Program-made: the position numbers and the translations under genes
Shown: positions 16,417 through 24,749 of the stretch, piece by piece
How positions within the stretch are numbered: the first letter of the stretch is position 1
Layout: every line of letters starts with the position of its first letter
Notes under the pieces: model-generated
Seen by the model: the letters and a program-made list of their open reading frames with translations, nothing else
Told to the model about the DNA's origin: nothing
Database searches by the model: none
From: Ectobacillus funiculus
GTDB taxonomy: Bacteria; Bacillota; Bacilli; Bacillales; Bacillaceae_G
Direction: 5' to 3' (one strand)
Assembly (NCBI RefSeq): GCF_042429435.1
Contig: NZ_JBHMAF010000196.1
DNA: 64,000 bases

Positions 16417-16539
16417 TTCTTATTATTTACTTATGTTCCAAGTTGTAATAAGATAGTATCGTAAGCTTTTGAAAGAGTTTGCATAAACTCCGTATTTAGA
16501 AAATTCAGCTTGTTTACGTTTAACAGGGGGGAAACATAA

Positions 16540-19260
16540 ATGGTGAAACACGATCCATTCCACGCACGTACTTCTTTTGAAGTAAACGGCAAAACGTATC
16601 AATACTATCGTTTAAATGCGCTTGAGGACGCAGGGATTGGCAAAATCTCTCGTTTACCTTATTCCATTAAAGTATTGCTCGAGTCCGTTCTTCGTCAAGT
16701 AGACGGCCGCGTTATTAAAAATGAGCATGTAGAAAATTTAGCAAAATGGGGTACAGCCGATGTGAAAGACATCGATGTTCCATTTAAGCCTTCTCGCGTT
16801 ATTTTGCAAGACTTCACAGGTGTACCGGCTGTTGTAGATTTAGCTTCCTTGCGTAAAGCTATGGCAGATTTAGGTGGAGATCCTGATAAAATTAATCCGG
16901 AGATTACGGTTGATCTTGTTATTGACCACTCCGTGCAAGTAGACAAGGCGGGTACAGAAGACTCGCTTCAATTCAACATGGACCTAGAGTTCAAACGAAA
17001 TGAAGAGCGTTACAAATTCTTAAGCTGGGCGCAAAAATCGTTCGATAACTACCGTGCGGTTCCGCCGGCAACTGGTATTGTCCACCAAGTTAACCTTGAG
17101 TATTTGGCTCCTGTCGTTCACGTGCAGGAAGTAGACGGTGCACTTGTTGCATATCCAGACTCTTTAGTAGGTACAGACTCCCATACAACAATGATCAACG
17201 GTATCGGCGTTCTTGGATGGGGCGTAGGCGGTATCGAAGCGGAAGCTGGAATGCTAGGACAACCTTCTTACTTCCCAGTTCCTGAAGTAATCGGTGTGAA
17301 ATTAACAGGATCGTTGCCAAGCGGTGTAACAGCAACAGACGTTGCGTTAAAGGTTACACAAGTATTGCGTGCAAAAGGTGTAGTAGGCAAGTTCGTAGAA
17401 TTCTTCGGACCTGGTCTTTCAAGCATGCCTCTTGCTGATCGTGCGACAGTGGCGAACATGGCTCCTGAGTACGGTGCAACCTGTGGTTTCTTCCCAATCG
17501 ATGAAGCTTCCTTGAACTACCTTCGTCTAACAGGCAGAGAAGAAGAGCAAGTACGCGTTGTAGAAGAATATTGCAAAGCGAACGGATTGTTCTTCATAGC
17601 TGGTAGCGAAGACCCAATCTACACAGACCTTGTAGAAATCGACCTTTCTGCAATCGAGCCAAGCTTGTCTGGGCCAAAACGTCCGCAAGACTTAATCCTT
17701 CTTTCTGATATGCAGGCAGCATTCCGCAAGGCGGTAACAGCTCCTGTTGGAAACCAAGGATTCGGCTTTACAGAAGCGGAGTTTGACAAGCAATTGACAG
17801 CAACTGTAGAGAGTGAAGAAGTAACAATGAAAACAGGTGCAATCGCAATTGCGGCGATTACAAGCTGTACGAACACATCTAACCCATACGTGCTCATTGG
17901 TGCAGGTCTTGTAGCGAAGAAAGCAATTGAAAAAGGATTAAGCGTACCTGCTTACGTAAAAACATCCTTAGCTCCTGGTTCTAAAGTTGTTACAGAATAC
18001 TTGAATAAATCCGGCTTAACTCCTTATTTGGATCAATTAGGTTTCAACACAGTAGGTTACGGATGTACAACATGTATCGGGAACTCCGGTCCGTTAGATC
18101 TTGAGTTGGAAAAGGCAATTGCGGATAGCGATTTGCTAGTAACATCTGTGCTTTCTGGTAACCGTAACTTTGAAGGCCGTATTCACCCGCTTGTAAAAGC
18201 AAACTACTTGGCATCTCCGCCGCTTGTAGTTGCGTATGCAATTGCAGGTACAGTAGATATCGACCTTCGCAACGATGTGTTAGGAACAGATAAAGACGGC
18301 AACAACGTATACTTTGCTGACATTTGGCCGACTGCGGAAGAAATTGAAGCAGTAGTAGGAGCTGTTGTAACAACAGAAGTGTTCAAAAAAGAATACGAGC
18401 GCGTATTTGATAGCAATGAGCGTTGGAACGAAATCCAAACATCTAACGAAGCATTGTACACATGGGATACAGAGTCCACGTACATCCAAAATCCTCCGTT
18501 CTTCGAAGGGTTATCGGCTGAACCAGGCGAAGTAGAGCCATTAACAAGTCTTCGCGTCGTTTGTAAATTTGGTGATTCTGTAACGACAGACCATATTTCT
18601 CCAGCTGGTTCTATCGGCAAAAACACACCTGCGGGACGTTACTTGCTAGAAAAGGGCGTACAACCGGTTGACTTCAACTCTTACGGTTCCCGTCGTGGTA
18701 ACCATGAAGTAATGATGCGTGGTACGTTCGCAAATATCCGTATCAAAAACCAAATCGCGCCTGGCACAGAAGGCGGTTATACAACATACTGGCCAACTGG
18801 CGAAGTGACATCCATTTACGATGCAGCAATGAAGTATAAAGAAGATGGAACAGGTCTGCTTGTTATTGCGGGCAAAGATTATGGTATGGGAAGCTCCCGT
18901 GACTGGGCTGCAAAAGGTCCAAATCTTTTAGGTATTAAAGCGGCTATCGCTGAAAGCTTTGAGCGTATTCACCGTAGTAACCTTGTGTTAATGGGCGTTC
19001 TTCCACTTCAATTCAAGGATGGCGAAAGCGCAGAAACATTAGGTCTTGCAGGTGATGAAACATTCGCAATTCATGTTGACAAAGACGTGAAACCACGTGA
19101 TGTTGTAAAAGTAACTGCAACAGACGCAAAAGGCAGCGTGAAGGAATTTGAAGTTGTAGCTCGCTTCGACTCTGAAGTTGAGATCGACTACTACCGTCAC
19201 GGCGGTATTCTGCAAATGGTTCTTCGCGAAAAGCTAAAGGAATCTGAAGTAACAAAATAA
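16540..19260 (+). CDS. acnA: Aconitate hydratase
   Basis: This 906-residue [4Fe-4S] TCA-cycle enzyme interconverts citrate and isocitrate. The iron-sulphur cluster cysteines are in TSCTNTSNPYVLIGAG and GYGCTTCIGNSGP. The swivelling C-terminal domain carries the substrate-binding serine-arginine motif YGMGSSRDWAAKG. In Bacillus the enzyme (gene citB) also binds RNA when its cluster is lost. The ATG follows ACAGGGGGGAAAC. Length is standard. It is flanked by sspO and, after an inserted dehydrogenase gene, by the thioredoxin-like gene as in the yne region. Confidence 0.98.
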   Translation: MVKHDPFHARTSFEVNGKTYQYYRLNALEDAGIGKISRLPYSIKVLLESVLRQVDGRVIKNEHVENLAKWGTADVKDIDVPFKPSRVILQDFTGVPAVVDLASLRKAMADLGGDPDKINPEITVDLVIDHSVQVDKAGTEDSLQFNMDLEFKRNEERYKFLSWAQKSFDNYRAVPPATGIVHQVNLEYLAPVVHVQEVDGALVAYPDSLVGTDSHTTMINGIGVLGWGVGGIEAEAGMLGQPSYFPVPEVIGVKLTGSLPSGVTATDVALKVTQVLRAKGVVGKFVEFFGPGLSSMPLADRATVANMAPEYGATCGFFPIDEASLNYLRLTGREEEQVRVVEEYCKANGLFFIAGSEDPIYTDLVEIDLSAIEPSLSGPKRPQDLILLSDMQAAFRKAVTAPVGNQGFGFTEAEFDKQLTATVESEEVTMKTGAIAIAAITSCTNTSNPYVLIGAGLVAKKAIEKGLSVPAYVKTSLAPGSKVVTEYLNKSGLTPYLDQLGFNTVGYGCTTCIGNSGPLDLELEKAIADSDLLVTSVLSGNRNFEGRIHPLVKANYLASPPLVVAYAIAGTVDIDLRNDVLGTDKDGNNVYFADIWPTAEEIEAVVGAVVTTEVFKKEYERVFDSNERWNEIQTSNEALYTWDTESTYIQNPPFFEGLSAEPGEVEPLTSLRVVCKFGDSVTTDHISPAGSIGKNTPAGRYLLEKGVQPVDFNSYGSRRGNHEVMMRGTFANIRIKNQIAPGTEGGYTTYWPTGEVTSIYDAAMKYKEDGTGLLVIAGKDYGMGSSRDWAAKGPNLLGIKAAIAESFERIHRSNLVLMGVLPLQFKDGESAETLGLAGDETFAIHVDKDVKPRDVVKVTATDAKGSVKEFEVVARFDSEVEIDYYRHGGILQMVLREKLKESEVTK

Positions 19261-19362
19261 TACAAAAACAGGCAAGTTTGTCGAGTGCCGAAGTTAAGTG
19301 TACGTATCTTACAAAGGCACTCTACATGATTATGCGGTTGGATGTATGAATATAATATGTGT

Positions 19363-19415
19363 GTTAAAAGAAAAAGCGTGGGTACAAATATGTATCACAC
19401 GCTTTTTCTTTTAAC
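19363..19415 (+). terminator. Perfect 18-bp hairpin between acnA and the dehydrogenase gene
   Basis: GTTAAAAGAAAAAGCGTG and its exact complement CACGCTTTTTCTTTTAAC enclose a 17-base loop that can pair further (TACA/TGTA). The 3' arm is T-rich. It ends only a few bases before the ribosome site of the next gene (TAAGGAG), so it could end acnA transcription or control the downstream gene. Confidence 0.75.
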
Positions 19416-19429
19416 TAAGGAGATTACCT

Positions 19430-20407
19430 ATGTTGAAAGCAACTAGCATTCGGTTTTATGAATTTGGAGACCCAGAGCAGGTTTTACAAGTGGAAAATAT
19501 AGAAGTAAACGGCCCGGGTATTGGTGAGGTGCTAGTACGAATGAAAACTCGGCCGATTAACCCATCTGATTTAATCCCCATTCGAGGAGCGTATTCCAAT
19601 CGAATTTCTTTACCGAGTGTTCCAGGGTATGAAGGAGTTGGAACCGTAGAAGAGGTAGGTCCTTCTGTTTCTAAATGGTTTCTCGGCAAACGAGTGTTGC
19701 CATTACGAGGGGAAGGCACGTGGCAGGAATTTGTGAAAACTTCAGCTGAACTGGCCGTGGTAATTCCTGATTACCTAGAAGATGATACCGCAGCACAGCT
19801 CTATATTAATCCTATTACAGCATGGGTTATTTGTACGGAGGTCTTGGCGTTAAAGTCAGGAGAGACTTTAATTGTAAATGCATGTGGATCTGCTATTGGT
19901 CGTATTTTTGCACAATTATCTCGTATTTTAGGCTTTCGTTTGATTGCGGTAACGCGAAATGACAACTACACTGAAGAACTAATTCAACTTGGTGCTTCAT
20001 ATGTAATTAATACAGAGACTACCTTGCTCTATAATGCGGTGATGGAATTAACAAATGGCTGTGGAGCAAAAGCCGCAATTGATTCTATTGGCGGCCGATT
20101 TGGTACAGATTTAGCCTACTGTGTTAGCCCTAATGGAACGTTCTTAACGATCGGTCTTTTGTCAGGAATACCTGTCAATTGGACAGAAATTATGAATAAC
20201 ACAAAAGTACATACAAACATATTTCATTTACGTCATTGGAATCAACAAGTATCTGTCCGAAAATGGCATGAAACATTTCATCAGATTATCCAATTCATTC
20301 ATGATAAACAGTTAATTTTAATAAGACCTCAAATTCAATATGATCTCACAGATGTAAAAAAGGCTCTTGGTACTAGACATAGGGGGAAAATATTTTTAAC
20401 TAGCTAG
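19430..20407 (+). CDS. Zinc-type alcohol dehydrogenase / enoyl reductase-like protein (MDR family)
   Basis: This 325-residue medium-chain dehydrogenase/reductase has an N-terminal GroES-like domain (RPINPSDLIPIRGAY, then PSVPGYEGVGTVEEVG) and a C-terminal Rossmann domain (GETLIVNACGSAIGRIFAQLSR). The zinc-binding cysteines are absent, as in quinone oxidoreductase and mitochondrial-type trans-2-enoyl-CoA reductase. The NINPSDL-type motif supports that subgroup. It probably uses NADPH; the substrate cannot be deduced. It interrupts the acnA-yneN order and looks more AT-rich than acnA, suggesting later insertion. Confidence 0.8.
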   Translation: MLKATSIRFYEFGDPEQVLQVENIEVNGPGIGEVLVRMKTRPINPSDLIPIRGAYSNRISLPSVPGYEGVGTVEEVGPSVSKWFLGKRVLPLRGEGTWQEFVKTSAELAVVIPDYLEDDTAAQLYINPITAWVICTEVLALKSGETLIVNACGSAIGRIFAQLSRILGFRLIAVTRNDNYTEELIQLGASYVINTETTLLYNAVMELTNGCGAKAAIDSIGGRFGTDLAYCVSPNGTFLTIGLLSGIPVNWTEIMNNTKVHTNIFHLRHWNQQVSVRKWHETFHQIIQFIHDKQLILIRPQIQYDLTDVKKALGTRHRGKIFLTS

Positions 20408-20591
20408 CAGATAAACCATCTCGTGATTTGAGTAACATGTAAGGACTGTTACGACTTTAGCTGAATTGTATTACGTTATTACGGTGAAAGTCTAACGTAA
20501 TGTTAGATCAAAGTCCGCTTGACATGGGGCCTTTGCAAGCATATGCTCCGAATTTGCAATTGTTTCCAAAATCACCGGGATGTGTTTTAAT

Positions 20592-20647
20592 TAAAGAAAA
20601 CTCGCCGATTGGCCTTCGGTTGGAAATTTATACTTTCTTACAGTGTA
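20592..20647 (-). repeat. Interspersed repeat copy N, inverted and internally deleted
   Basis: Only the two ends remain: TAAAGAAAACTCGCCGATTG (right end, complement) joined to GGAAATTTATACTTTCTTAC and AGTGTA (left end, complement). About 75-80 bases of the middle are missing. Confidence 0.75.
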
Positions 20648-20722
20648 AAGTTATGCGAATATTCCTTTACAGGCTTGTATAAGCTAAATGAGAAAAAACT
20701 GTTAAATTAAGGAAGTGTTCAT

Positions 20723-21286
20723 ATGCTGCGTAAAGTTATACTCATTGGTCTGCTTGCCGTGCTTGCCGGTTATGCGCTTTATAACCAGTTTTGGAAAGAG
20801 GAGAAGCAAGAAGTCATTCAGCAGCCACAGGTAGAGGAAGCATTGGCCAATCAAGGATTGGAAATCGGTAAGGAAGCACCTGATTTTGAACTGCATGCAC
20901 TCGACGGCTCTAAAGTCAAGCTGTCAGATTTAAAAGGAAAAAAGGTAATTTTAAATTTTTGGGCAACTTGGTGTCCGCCATGTAGACAAGAAGTGCCGGA
21001 AATGCAAACTTTTTATGAGAAGCATAAAGAGGATGTTGTAATTTTGGCGGTAAACGCTACTGCTTTATCGACAGGCGAAACAAAGGAGAAGGTGAAAAGC
21101 TTTGCTTCCCAATATGGTGTTACCTTTCCTATTTTGTTCGATAGCACATCGGAAGTAAGTGATACGTATCGGATTATGGTTCTGCCGACATCTTATTTTG
21201 TGGATACAAAAGGTGTAATCCGGCAAAAATCTATCGGTGCGATGACAGGGGAGTATATGGAAAAAACAATACAAGCATTACAATAA
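20723..21286 (+). CDS. yneN: Membrane-anchored thiol-disulfide oxidoreductase, ResA/StoA-like (YneN)
   Basis: This 187-residue protein has one N-terminal transmembrane anchor (MLRKVILIGLLAVLAGYAL). An extracytoplasmic AhpC/TSA-like thioredoxin domain follows, with active site Cys84-Pro-Pro-Cys87 in WATWCPPCRQE. The cis-proline segment VLPTSYFVDTKG is present. The family reduces disulfides outside the membrane and receives electrons from CcdA. ccdA is elsewhere in this window. In B. subtilis the gene after citB is yneN, so the position agrees. ResA or StoA function in cytochrome c or cortex synthesis is possible. Confidence 0.88.
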   Translation: MLRKVILIGLLAVLAGYALYNQFWKEEKQEVIQQPQVEEALANQGLEIGKEAPDFELHALDGSKVKLSDLKGKKVILNFWATWCPPCRQEVPEMQTFYEKHKEDVVILAVNATALSTGETKEKVKSFASQYGVTFPILFDSTSEVSDTYRIMVLPTSYFVDTKGVIRQKSIGAMTGEYMEKTIQALQ

Positions 21287-21314
21287 GGAGCTGTTTTTAT
21301 AAGGGCTCCTTTTG
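21285..21314 (+). terminator. Intrinsic terminator after yneN
   Basis: Stem AAGGAGC / GCTCCTTTT with a loop of about 13 bases, at the stop codon. Confidence 0.8.
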
Positions 21315-21470
21315 TCTTTATATAAAAAAGGCGAACAAATGAGGAACATCTAAAATACTTTTGTAATTCTGCTTCTCGTGTGAAAAACACAAATTTTCTT
21401 ACAACTTGTATGAAATAATCTTTCTTATGCCAATACTACCTAATAGCAACAATTGGAAAGGATGGGGCAT

Positions 21471-21614
21471 ATGAGACGAAATAGAAGAAAAACATTTGAG
21501 GAACTTGTGATGGAAAATAAGCAGCAGCTATTGAGTGATCAAGCAGCTATTGAGCAGCTTGAAGAGAGATTAGAACAGCGTTTAGAACTACGCCGGTTAG
21601 AACAAGCGGAATAG
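21471..21614 (+). CDS. FbpB-like small basic protein
   Basis: This 47-residue product starts MRRNRRKTFEELVMENKQQL and continues with a helix rich in Glu, Gln, Leu and Arg (EQLEERLEQRLELRRLEQ). This is the pattern of Fur-regulated basic protein B family members. In B. subtilis FbpB works with the small RNA FsrA in the iron-sparing response. AAAGGATGGGG precedes the ATG. I see no Fur box (GATAATGATTATC-like) upstream, and it is placed among spore genes, so its regulation may differ. Confidence 0.7.
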   Translation: MRRNRRKTFEELVMENKQQLLSDQAAIEQLEERLEQRLELRRLEQAE

Positions 21615-21619
21615 CACCT

Positions 21620-21649
21620 TGTATAATTCTCACGCTAGGAATCATACTA
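21620..21649 (+). promoter_or_regulatory. Sigma-G-like promoter of sspN
   Basis: TGTATA, a 17-base spacer, then the exact CATACTA motif at 21643-21649, ending about 22 bases before the sspN start. This agrees with forespore expression of sspN. Confidence 0.65.
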
Positions 21650-21671
21650 TTGGTGTGAGGAGGGATAAACA

Positions 21672-21815
21672 ATGGGCAATCAAAAACACGATCCTAAACG
21701 CTTCCAGCCAGATCATATTGGTACGCAATCAAAGGGCTTTGATGGGAATAAAGGAAAGAAGATGCAAACGAAAACAGGAGAAACGCCTGTTGCTATTCAT
21801 AATTATAACGGTTAA
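21672..21815 (+). CDS. sspN: Small acid-soluble spore protein N
   Basis: This 47-residue protein starts MGNQKHDPKRFQPDHIGTQS and continues KGFDGNKGKKMQTKTGE. The PDHIGTQ and GGNKGKKM-like core is characteristic of SspN. GGAGGGATAAAC precedes the ATG. Gene order sspN-tlp matches B. subtilis, where the two are co-transcribed; here a terminator and repeat copy G lie between them. Confidence 0.92.
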   Translation: MGNQKHDPKRFQPDHIGTQSKGFDGNKGKKMQTKTGETPVAIHNYNG

Positions 21816-21854
21816 GCATAGGCAATGGTGTTGCCTGTGAAATGATATATGTGG

Positions 21855-21885
21855 GGAAAAAGGACGAGAAATCGTCCTTTTTCTC
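21855..21885 (+). terminator. Intrinsic terminator after sspN
   Basis: Stem GGAAAAAGGACGA / TCGTCCTTTTTCT with a GAAA loop. Repeat copy G starts about 20 bases further on. Confidence 0.88.
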
Positions 21886-21903
21886 ACTTTCCCATTCTGT
21901 TTT

Positions 21904-22032
21904 CACTGTAAGAATGTATACATTTTCAGCTAGAGGTGAATTCGACGTAGTCGGAAATTTTAGGGATACAGTATAAGGGCCACTACGCCTCTGTCTTCGC
22001 CTAACGGTTCGCCAATCGATGAGTTTTCTTTA
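21904..22032 (+). repeat. Interspersed repeat copy G
   Basis: Begins CACTGTAAGAATGTATACAT and ends CGCCAATCGATGAG plus TTTTCTTTA. It separates sspN from tlp. Confidence 0.9.
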
Positions 22033-22035
22033 CCA

Positions 22036-22065
22036 TACATATTCGTTTGTAATTAAAGCAAACTA
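22036..22065 (+). promoter_or_regulatory. Sigma-G-like promoter of tlp
   Basis: TACATA, a 17-base spacer, then CAAACTA. It lies directly after repeat copy G and 33 bases before the tlp start. Confidence 0.5.
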
Positions 22066-22098
22066 ACGTTGTATCTTACACATGAGGAGGAATGCAGC

Positions 22099-22332
22099 AT
22101 GACAAAGCAATATAAATCGAACCCGGATGATCGAAGCGATAACGTAGAAAAGCTACAGGAAATGGTACAAAACACAATTCATAATATGCATGAGGCAGAA
22201 GAAGCAGCTGAGTTTTCAAATGAAAAGGACCGCGCTGCGATTCAAGCAAAGAATCAACGTCGTTTAGACAGCATTGCTGCGATGCGTGATGAAATTAAAG
22301 ATGAGTATGCCCATCGTGAAGGAAGAGAATAA
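22099..22332 (+). CDS. tlp: Small acid-soluble spore protein Tlp
   Basis: This 77-residue acidic/basic helical protein starts MTKQYKSNPDDRSDNVEKLQ, contains TIHNMHEAEE and ends with MRDEIKDEYAHREGRE, all typical of Tlp. I chose ATG 22099, preceded by GAGGAGGAATGC; an upstream in-frame start at 22069 lacks this. Despite its name (thioredoxin-like protein) it is a minor SASP of the spore core. It is convergent with sleL and shares its terminator. Confidence 0.93.
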   Translation: MTKQYKSNPDDRSDNVEKLQEMVQNTIHNMHEAEEAAEFSNEKDRAAIQAKNQRRLDSIAAMRDEIKDEYAHREGRE

Positions 22333-22361
22333 AAAAAAGGCTGAGATAATCAGCCTTTTTT
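22333..22361. terminator. Shared bidirectional terminator of tlp and sleL
   Basis: AAAAAAGGCTGA / TCAGCCTTTTTT around a five-base loop. It begins at the tlp stop codon and contains the last two codons and stop of the opposing sleL gene. Confidence 0.9.
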
Positions 22362-23639
22362 GATAATATTGAAGTTTTCGGTAAGCAGACGCCAGTTTTG
22401 CGGGAAGGGTAAGCCGATTTTCCAATAGCTAATCCCGCGTATCCCCTGTTCTTTTATTAAATTGAACTTTGCCTGAACGGATCTTGCATCTTCAAACCAT
22501 ACCTCATGGAGTGCACCTTGTGCATTTCTATAGGTAAAGTGAGGTGCCTGAGCGGTGTAATCAAAAGCGATGGCAGCATTGTGTGCTCTGGCTAAAGCAA
22601 CAGCGGCAACGGAGCTGACGGCTTTGGCCATATTGCCAGGTTTAAATGGAAGCGGCCAGTCAAAGCCGTATAAATTTTGCCCCATCATAATTTTGTTTGC
22701 TGGCATTTGTGATTTTGCATATTGGATAACCTGTTTTACTGGACCAATTGGTGACACAGCTTGCGGAGGCCCCCCTTGCCAACCCCAATCATAAGTCATA
22801 ATGACTACAAAATCGACAATCTCTCCGTGCGCTTTATAATCCAACCCTTCATAATATCGTCCGGTTTGAGCCGAACTGGTTTTTGGAACAAGCGTGGTAC
22901 TTAGTGTATAGCCTTGTGGTAAGCGTGCTTTTACATTTCGCAGAAACTGATTGTATGCTTCGCGGTCAGTTGCAGCCACATCTTCAAAATCGAAGTGTAC
23001 ATCTCGCATGCCGTATTGTTCCGCTATTCGCAGGACGTTTGTAATCAGTTTATTTTGAATAGCTGAATTATTGAGCAGCACACTTGTTAACTCCGTACTA
23101 AAATTGCCGTTTTCTAGATTTGACACAACGAGCATGGGGATTACACGATTCGCACTAATAGCATCTAAAACGGTTGGGATGCTTGTCGGCTCAACGAGTG
23201 TTCCGTCCCGTTTTGCTTCAAAGCTAAAATAGGCTAAGTATGTGAGATACGGAGAAGCGGCCCTTGTAGCCGTTACGAGACTTTCCCTAATGGGAATAGA
23301 CGTTGGCTGCAGATAAGCAATAGATTCCGCGTTTCGTTTCGAGCCTCTTGGGATATATAAACGCTGTCCGACTTGCAGCATCACGTTCGCAGAAATATTG
23401 TTGGCATTTGTCAATGCATTAATGGTAGTGTTATGCGTTAGAGCGATTTTATATAAGCTGTCTCCAGGCTGAACATAATATACATTTCCGGGTGTATTTA
23501 CGATTAACGCCTGCCCAACGACTAACACTTGTGCAGGATTTAAACCGTTGTCATTTGTAATCGTTTCGACAGTTGTTCCATAACGCTGTGCTATTTTGTA
23601 CAAAGTATCACCGCGTTGCACTGTTACAATTTGCAGCAT
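22350..23639 (-). CDS. sleL: LysM-GH18 spore cortex lytic enzyme, SleL/YaaH type
   Basis: This 429-residue protein has two N-terminal LysM peptidoglycan-binding domains, at about residues 2-48 (VTVQRGDTLYKIAQRYG) and 52-96 (YYVQPGDSLYKIALTHN). A glycoside hydrolase family 18 barrel follows, with the catalytic motif HFDFED at about residue 220. SleL and YaaH act on cortical peptidoglycan fragments during germination, cutting beside N-acetylglucosamine. No signal peptide is visible, as is usual for coat-associated SleL. It is absent from this position in B. subtilis. Strand and length agree with SleL; YaaH is the close alternative. Confidence 0.88.
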   Translation of the reverse strand: MLQIVTVQRGDTLYKIAQRYGTTVETITNDNGLNPAQVLVVGQALIVNTPGNVYYVQPGDSLYKIALTHNTTINALTNANNISANVMLQVGQRLYIPRGSKRNAESIAYLQPTSIPIRESLVTATRAASPYLTYLAYFSFEAKRDGTLVEPTSIPTVLDAISANRVIPMLVVSNLENGNFSTELTSVLLNNSAIQNKLITNVLRIAEQYGMRDVHFDFEDVAATDREAYNQFLRNVKARLPQGYTLSTTLVPKTSSAQTGRYYEGLDYKAHGEIVDFVVIMTYDWGWQGGPPQAVSPIGPVKQVIQYAKSQMPANKIMMGQNLYGFDWPLPFKPGNMAKAVSSVAAVALARAHNAAIAFDYTAQAPHFTYRNAQGALHEVWFEDARSVQAKFNLIKEQGIRGISYWKIGLPFPQNWRLLTENFNIIKKG

Positions 23640-23741
23640 ACAATCCCTCCTTTATAAGGAAAAAGATACGTCGCTTCTATTTTATTTTGCCACATCTTGT
23701 ATTATGATTAGTATCGTTAACAGAGCATGGAGGGATATAGC

Positions 23742-24167
23742 TTGTACATATCAGAAAAACGTGTTGAAGTTCGCTATGCAGAAACAGATCAAATGGGCGT
23801 TGTGTATCATGCGAACTACGTCATTTGGCTAGAGCTTGGGCGTACGCAGCTTATTGAAGACTTAGGCCTTTCCTACGTAGAAATGGAGAAGCAGGGCATT
23901 GTTTCTCCTGTATTAGATTTGCAGGTTACATATCGAAAGGCAATGCGCTACGGGGAGCGGGCACTCGTGAAAACGTGGATTGAGGCCTTGAACCCGCTTC
24001 GCGTTGTATATGGCTATGAAGTGTATAATGAAAAAGAAGAGCTGTGCATTACAGCAAGCACAACAAATATCCTAGTGAAACAGGATACATTTCGGCCCGT
24101 TTCATTTAAAAAATTCTATCCAGAATGGTATGAGGTATATGAAAAAGCAAAAAAACAAAGTGAGTGA
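23742..24167 (+). CDS. yneP: Acyl-CoA thioesterase, 4-hydroxybenzoyl-CoA thioesterase family (YneP)
   Basis: This 141-residue single hotdog-fold protein has the family motif YAETDQMGVVYHANYVIWLE, whose aspartate is the catalytic residue of the YbgC/4HBT group. The start is probably TTG 23742 (MYISEKRVEVRYAE), because ATGGAGGGATATAG supplies the ribosome site. The ATG at 23727 would be part of that site. The protein is cytoplasmic and probably hydrolyses short or aromatic acyl-CoA esters. It follows tlp in B. subtilis; sleL is inserted here. Confidence 0.9.
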   Translation: MYISEKRVEVRYAETDQMGVVYHANYVIWLELGRTQLIEDLGLSYVEMEKQGIVSPVLDLQVTYRKAMRYGERALVKTWIEALNPLRVVYGYEVYNEKEELCITASTTNILVKQDTFRPVSFKKFYPEWYEVYEKAKKQSE

Positions 24168-24183
24168 GAGAACGTAAAGAAAT

Positions 24184-24217
24184 AAAGAAAACTTGCCAAG
24201 TCGGCAAGTTTTTTTTA
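24184..24217 (+). terminator. Intrinsic terminator after yneP
   Basis: Stem AAAACTTGCC / GGCAAGTTTT plus TTTT. The arms resemble the right-end hairpin of the interspersed repeat family. Confidence 0.85.
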
Positions 24218-24229
24218 TTAATCCAAATT

Positions 24230-24345
24230 TAGTTACTCGAAAAAATAAAGAAATCAATCACTCAAAAGCAGATGGTGTCATCGGTGTGGACGTCAACTAC
24301 AATCATATTGCTTTCTCCAACGTGAATGGACAAGGACAATTTAGA
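24230..24345 (+). pseudogene. Possible remnant of an IS605-type OrfB/TnpB gene
   Basis: One frame reads ADGVIGVDVNYNHIAFSN, resembling the first RuvC-like motif (GVDVN/GIDLG) of IS200/IS605 OrfB proteins. No start, no zinc finger and no further motif are present, and the frame runs out after about 40 codons. It is joined to the esterase remnant that follows, perhaps by a deletion. Weak evidence; chance similarity is possible. Confidence 0.3.
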
Positions 24346-24553
24346 TGTGAGGCTTTTTCTTGCAGTAGGTTCATTAGAAAAAGACTTTATGATTGAAGAT
24401 GCAAAAGCACTATCAAAACGCTTGTTACATTTAGCTGATAGTAGACTGCAGATAGAGTTTAATGAGCTAGATGGAGAAAATCATGTATCCGTAATGCCGA
24501 CAGTGTTAAGCCGTGCATTACGATTTGTATCCAGCAATAATTGTACAAATTAA
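24330..24553 (+). pseudogene. C-terminal remnant of an alpha/beta-hydrolase (putative esterase)
   Basis: The frame encodes about 70 residues: LFLAVGSLEKDFMIEDAKAL, then a helix and GENHVSVMPTVLSRALRFV. This matches the C-terminal end of the esterase D / siderophore esterase family (BesA/YbbA type), including the region of the catalytic histidine (ENH). The N-terminal three quarters with the nucleophile serine are missing and no ribosome site is present. It is therefore a decayed fragment. Confidence 0.65.
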
Positions 24554-24749
24554 TCTTCATCTAGAAAGATTCTATCAATGCCCATTTTGGAGGGGAATAT
24601 TAATAGAGCAGGCTTCTTTACAACATCAATCCTATCTGTTAAAATTTGGTATAACATAAGTATGATGAATATACAGCTATGTTTATAGGAATAACTTGTT
24701 AGTCAATGGGAAAGAGAATCATGATAACTTGGAAAGGGAGGAATGCAAA

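Noticed and set aside
20500..20682. 60-codon frame starting MLDQSPLDMGPLQAYAP
   Set aside because: No ribosome site, and half of it lies inside repeat copy N. At most a gene remnant that I cannot identify.
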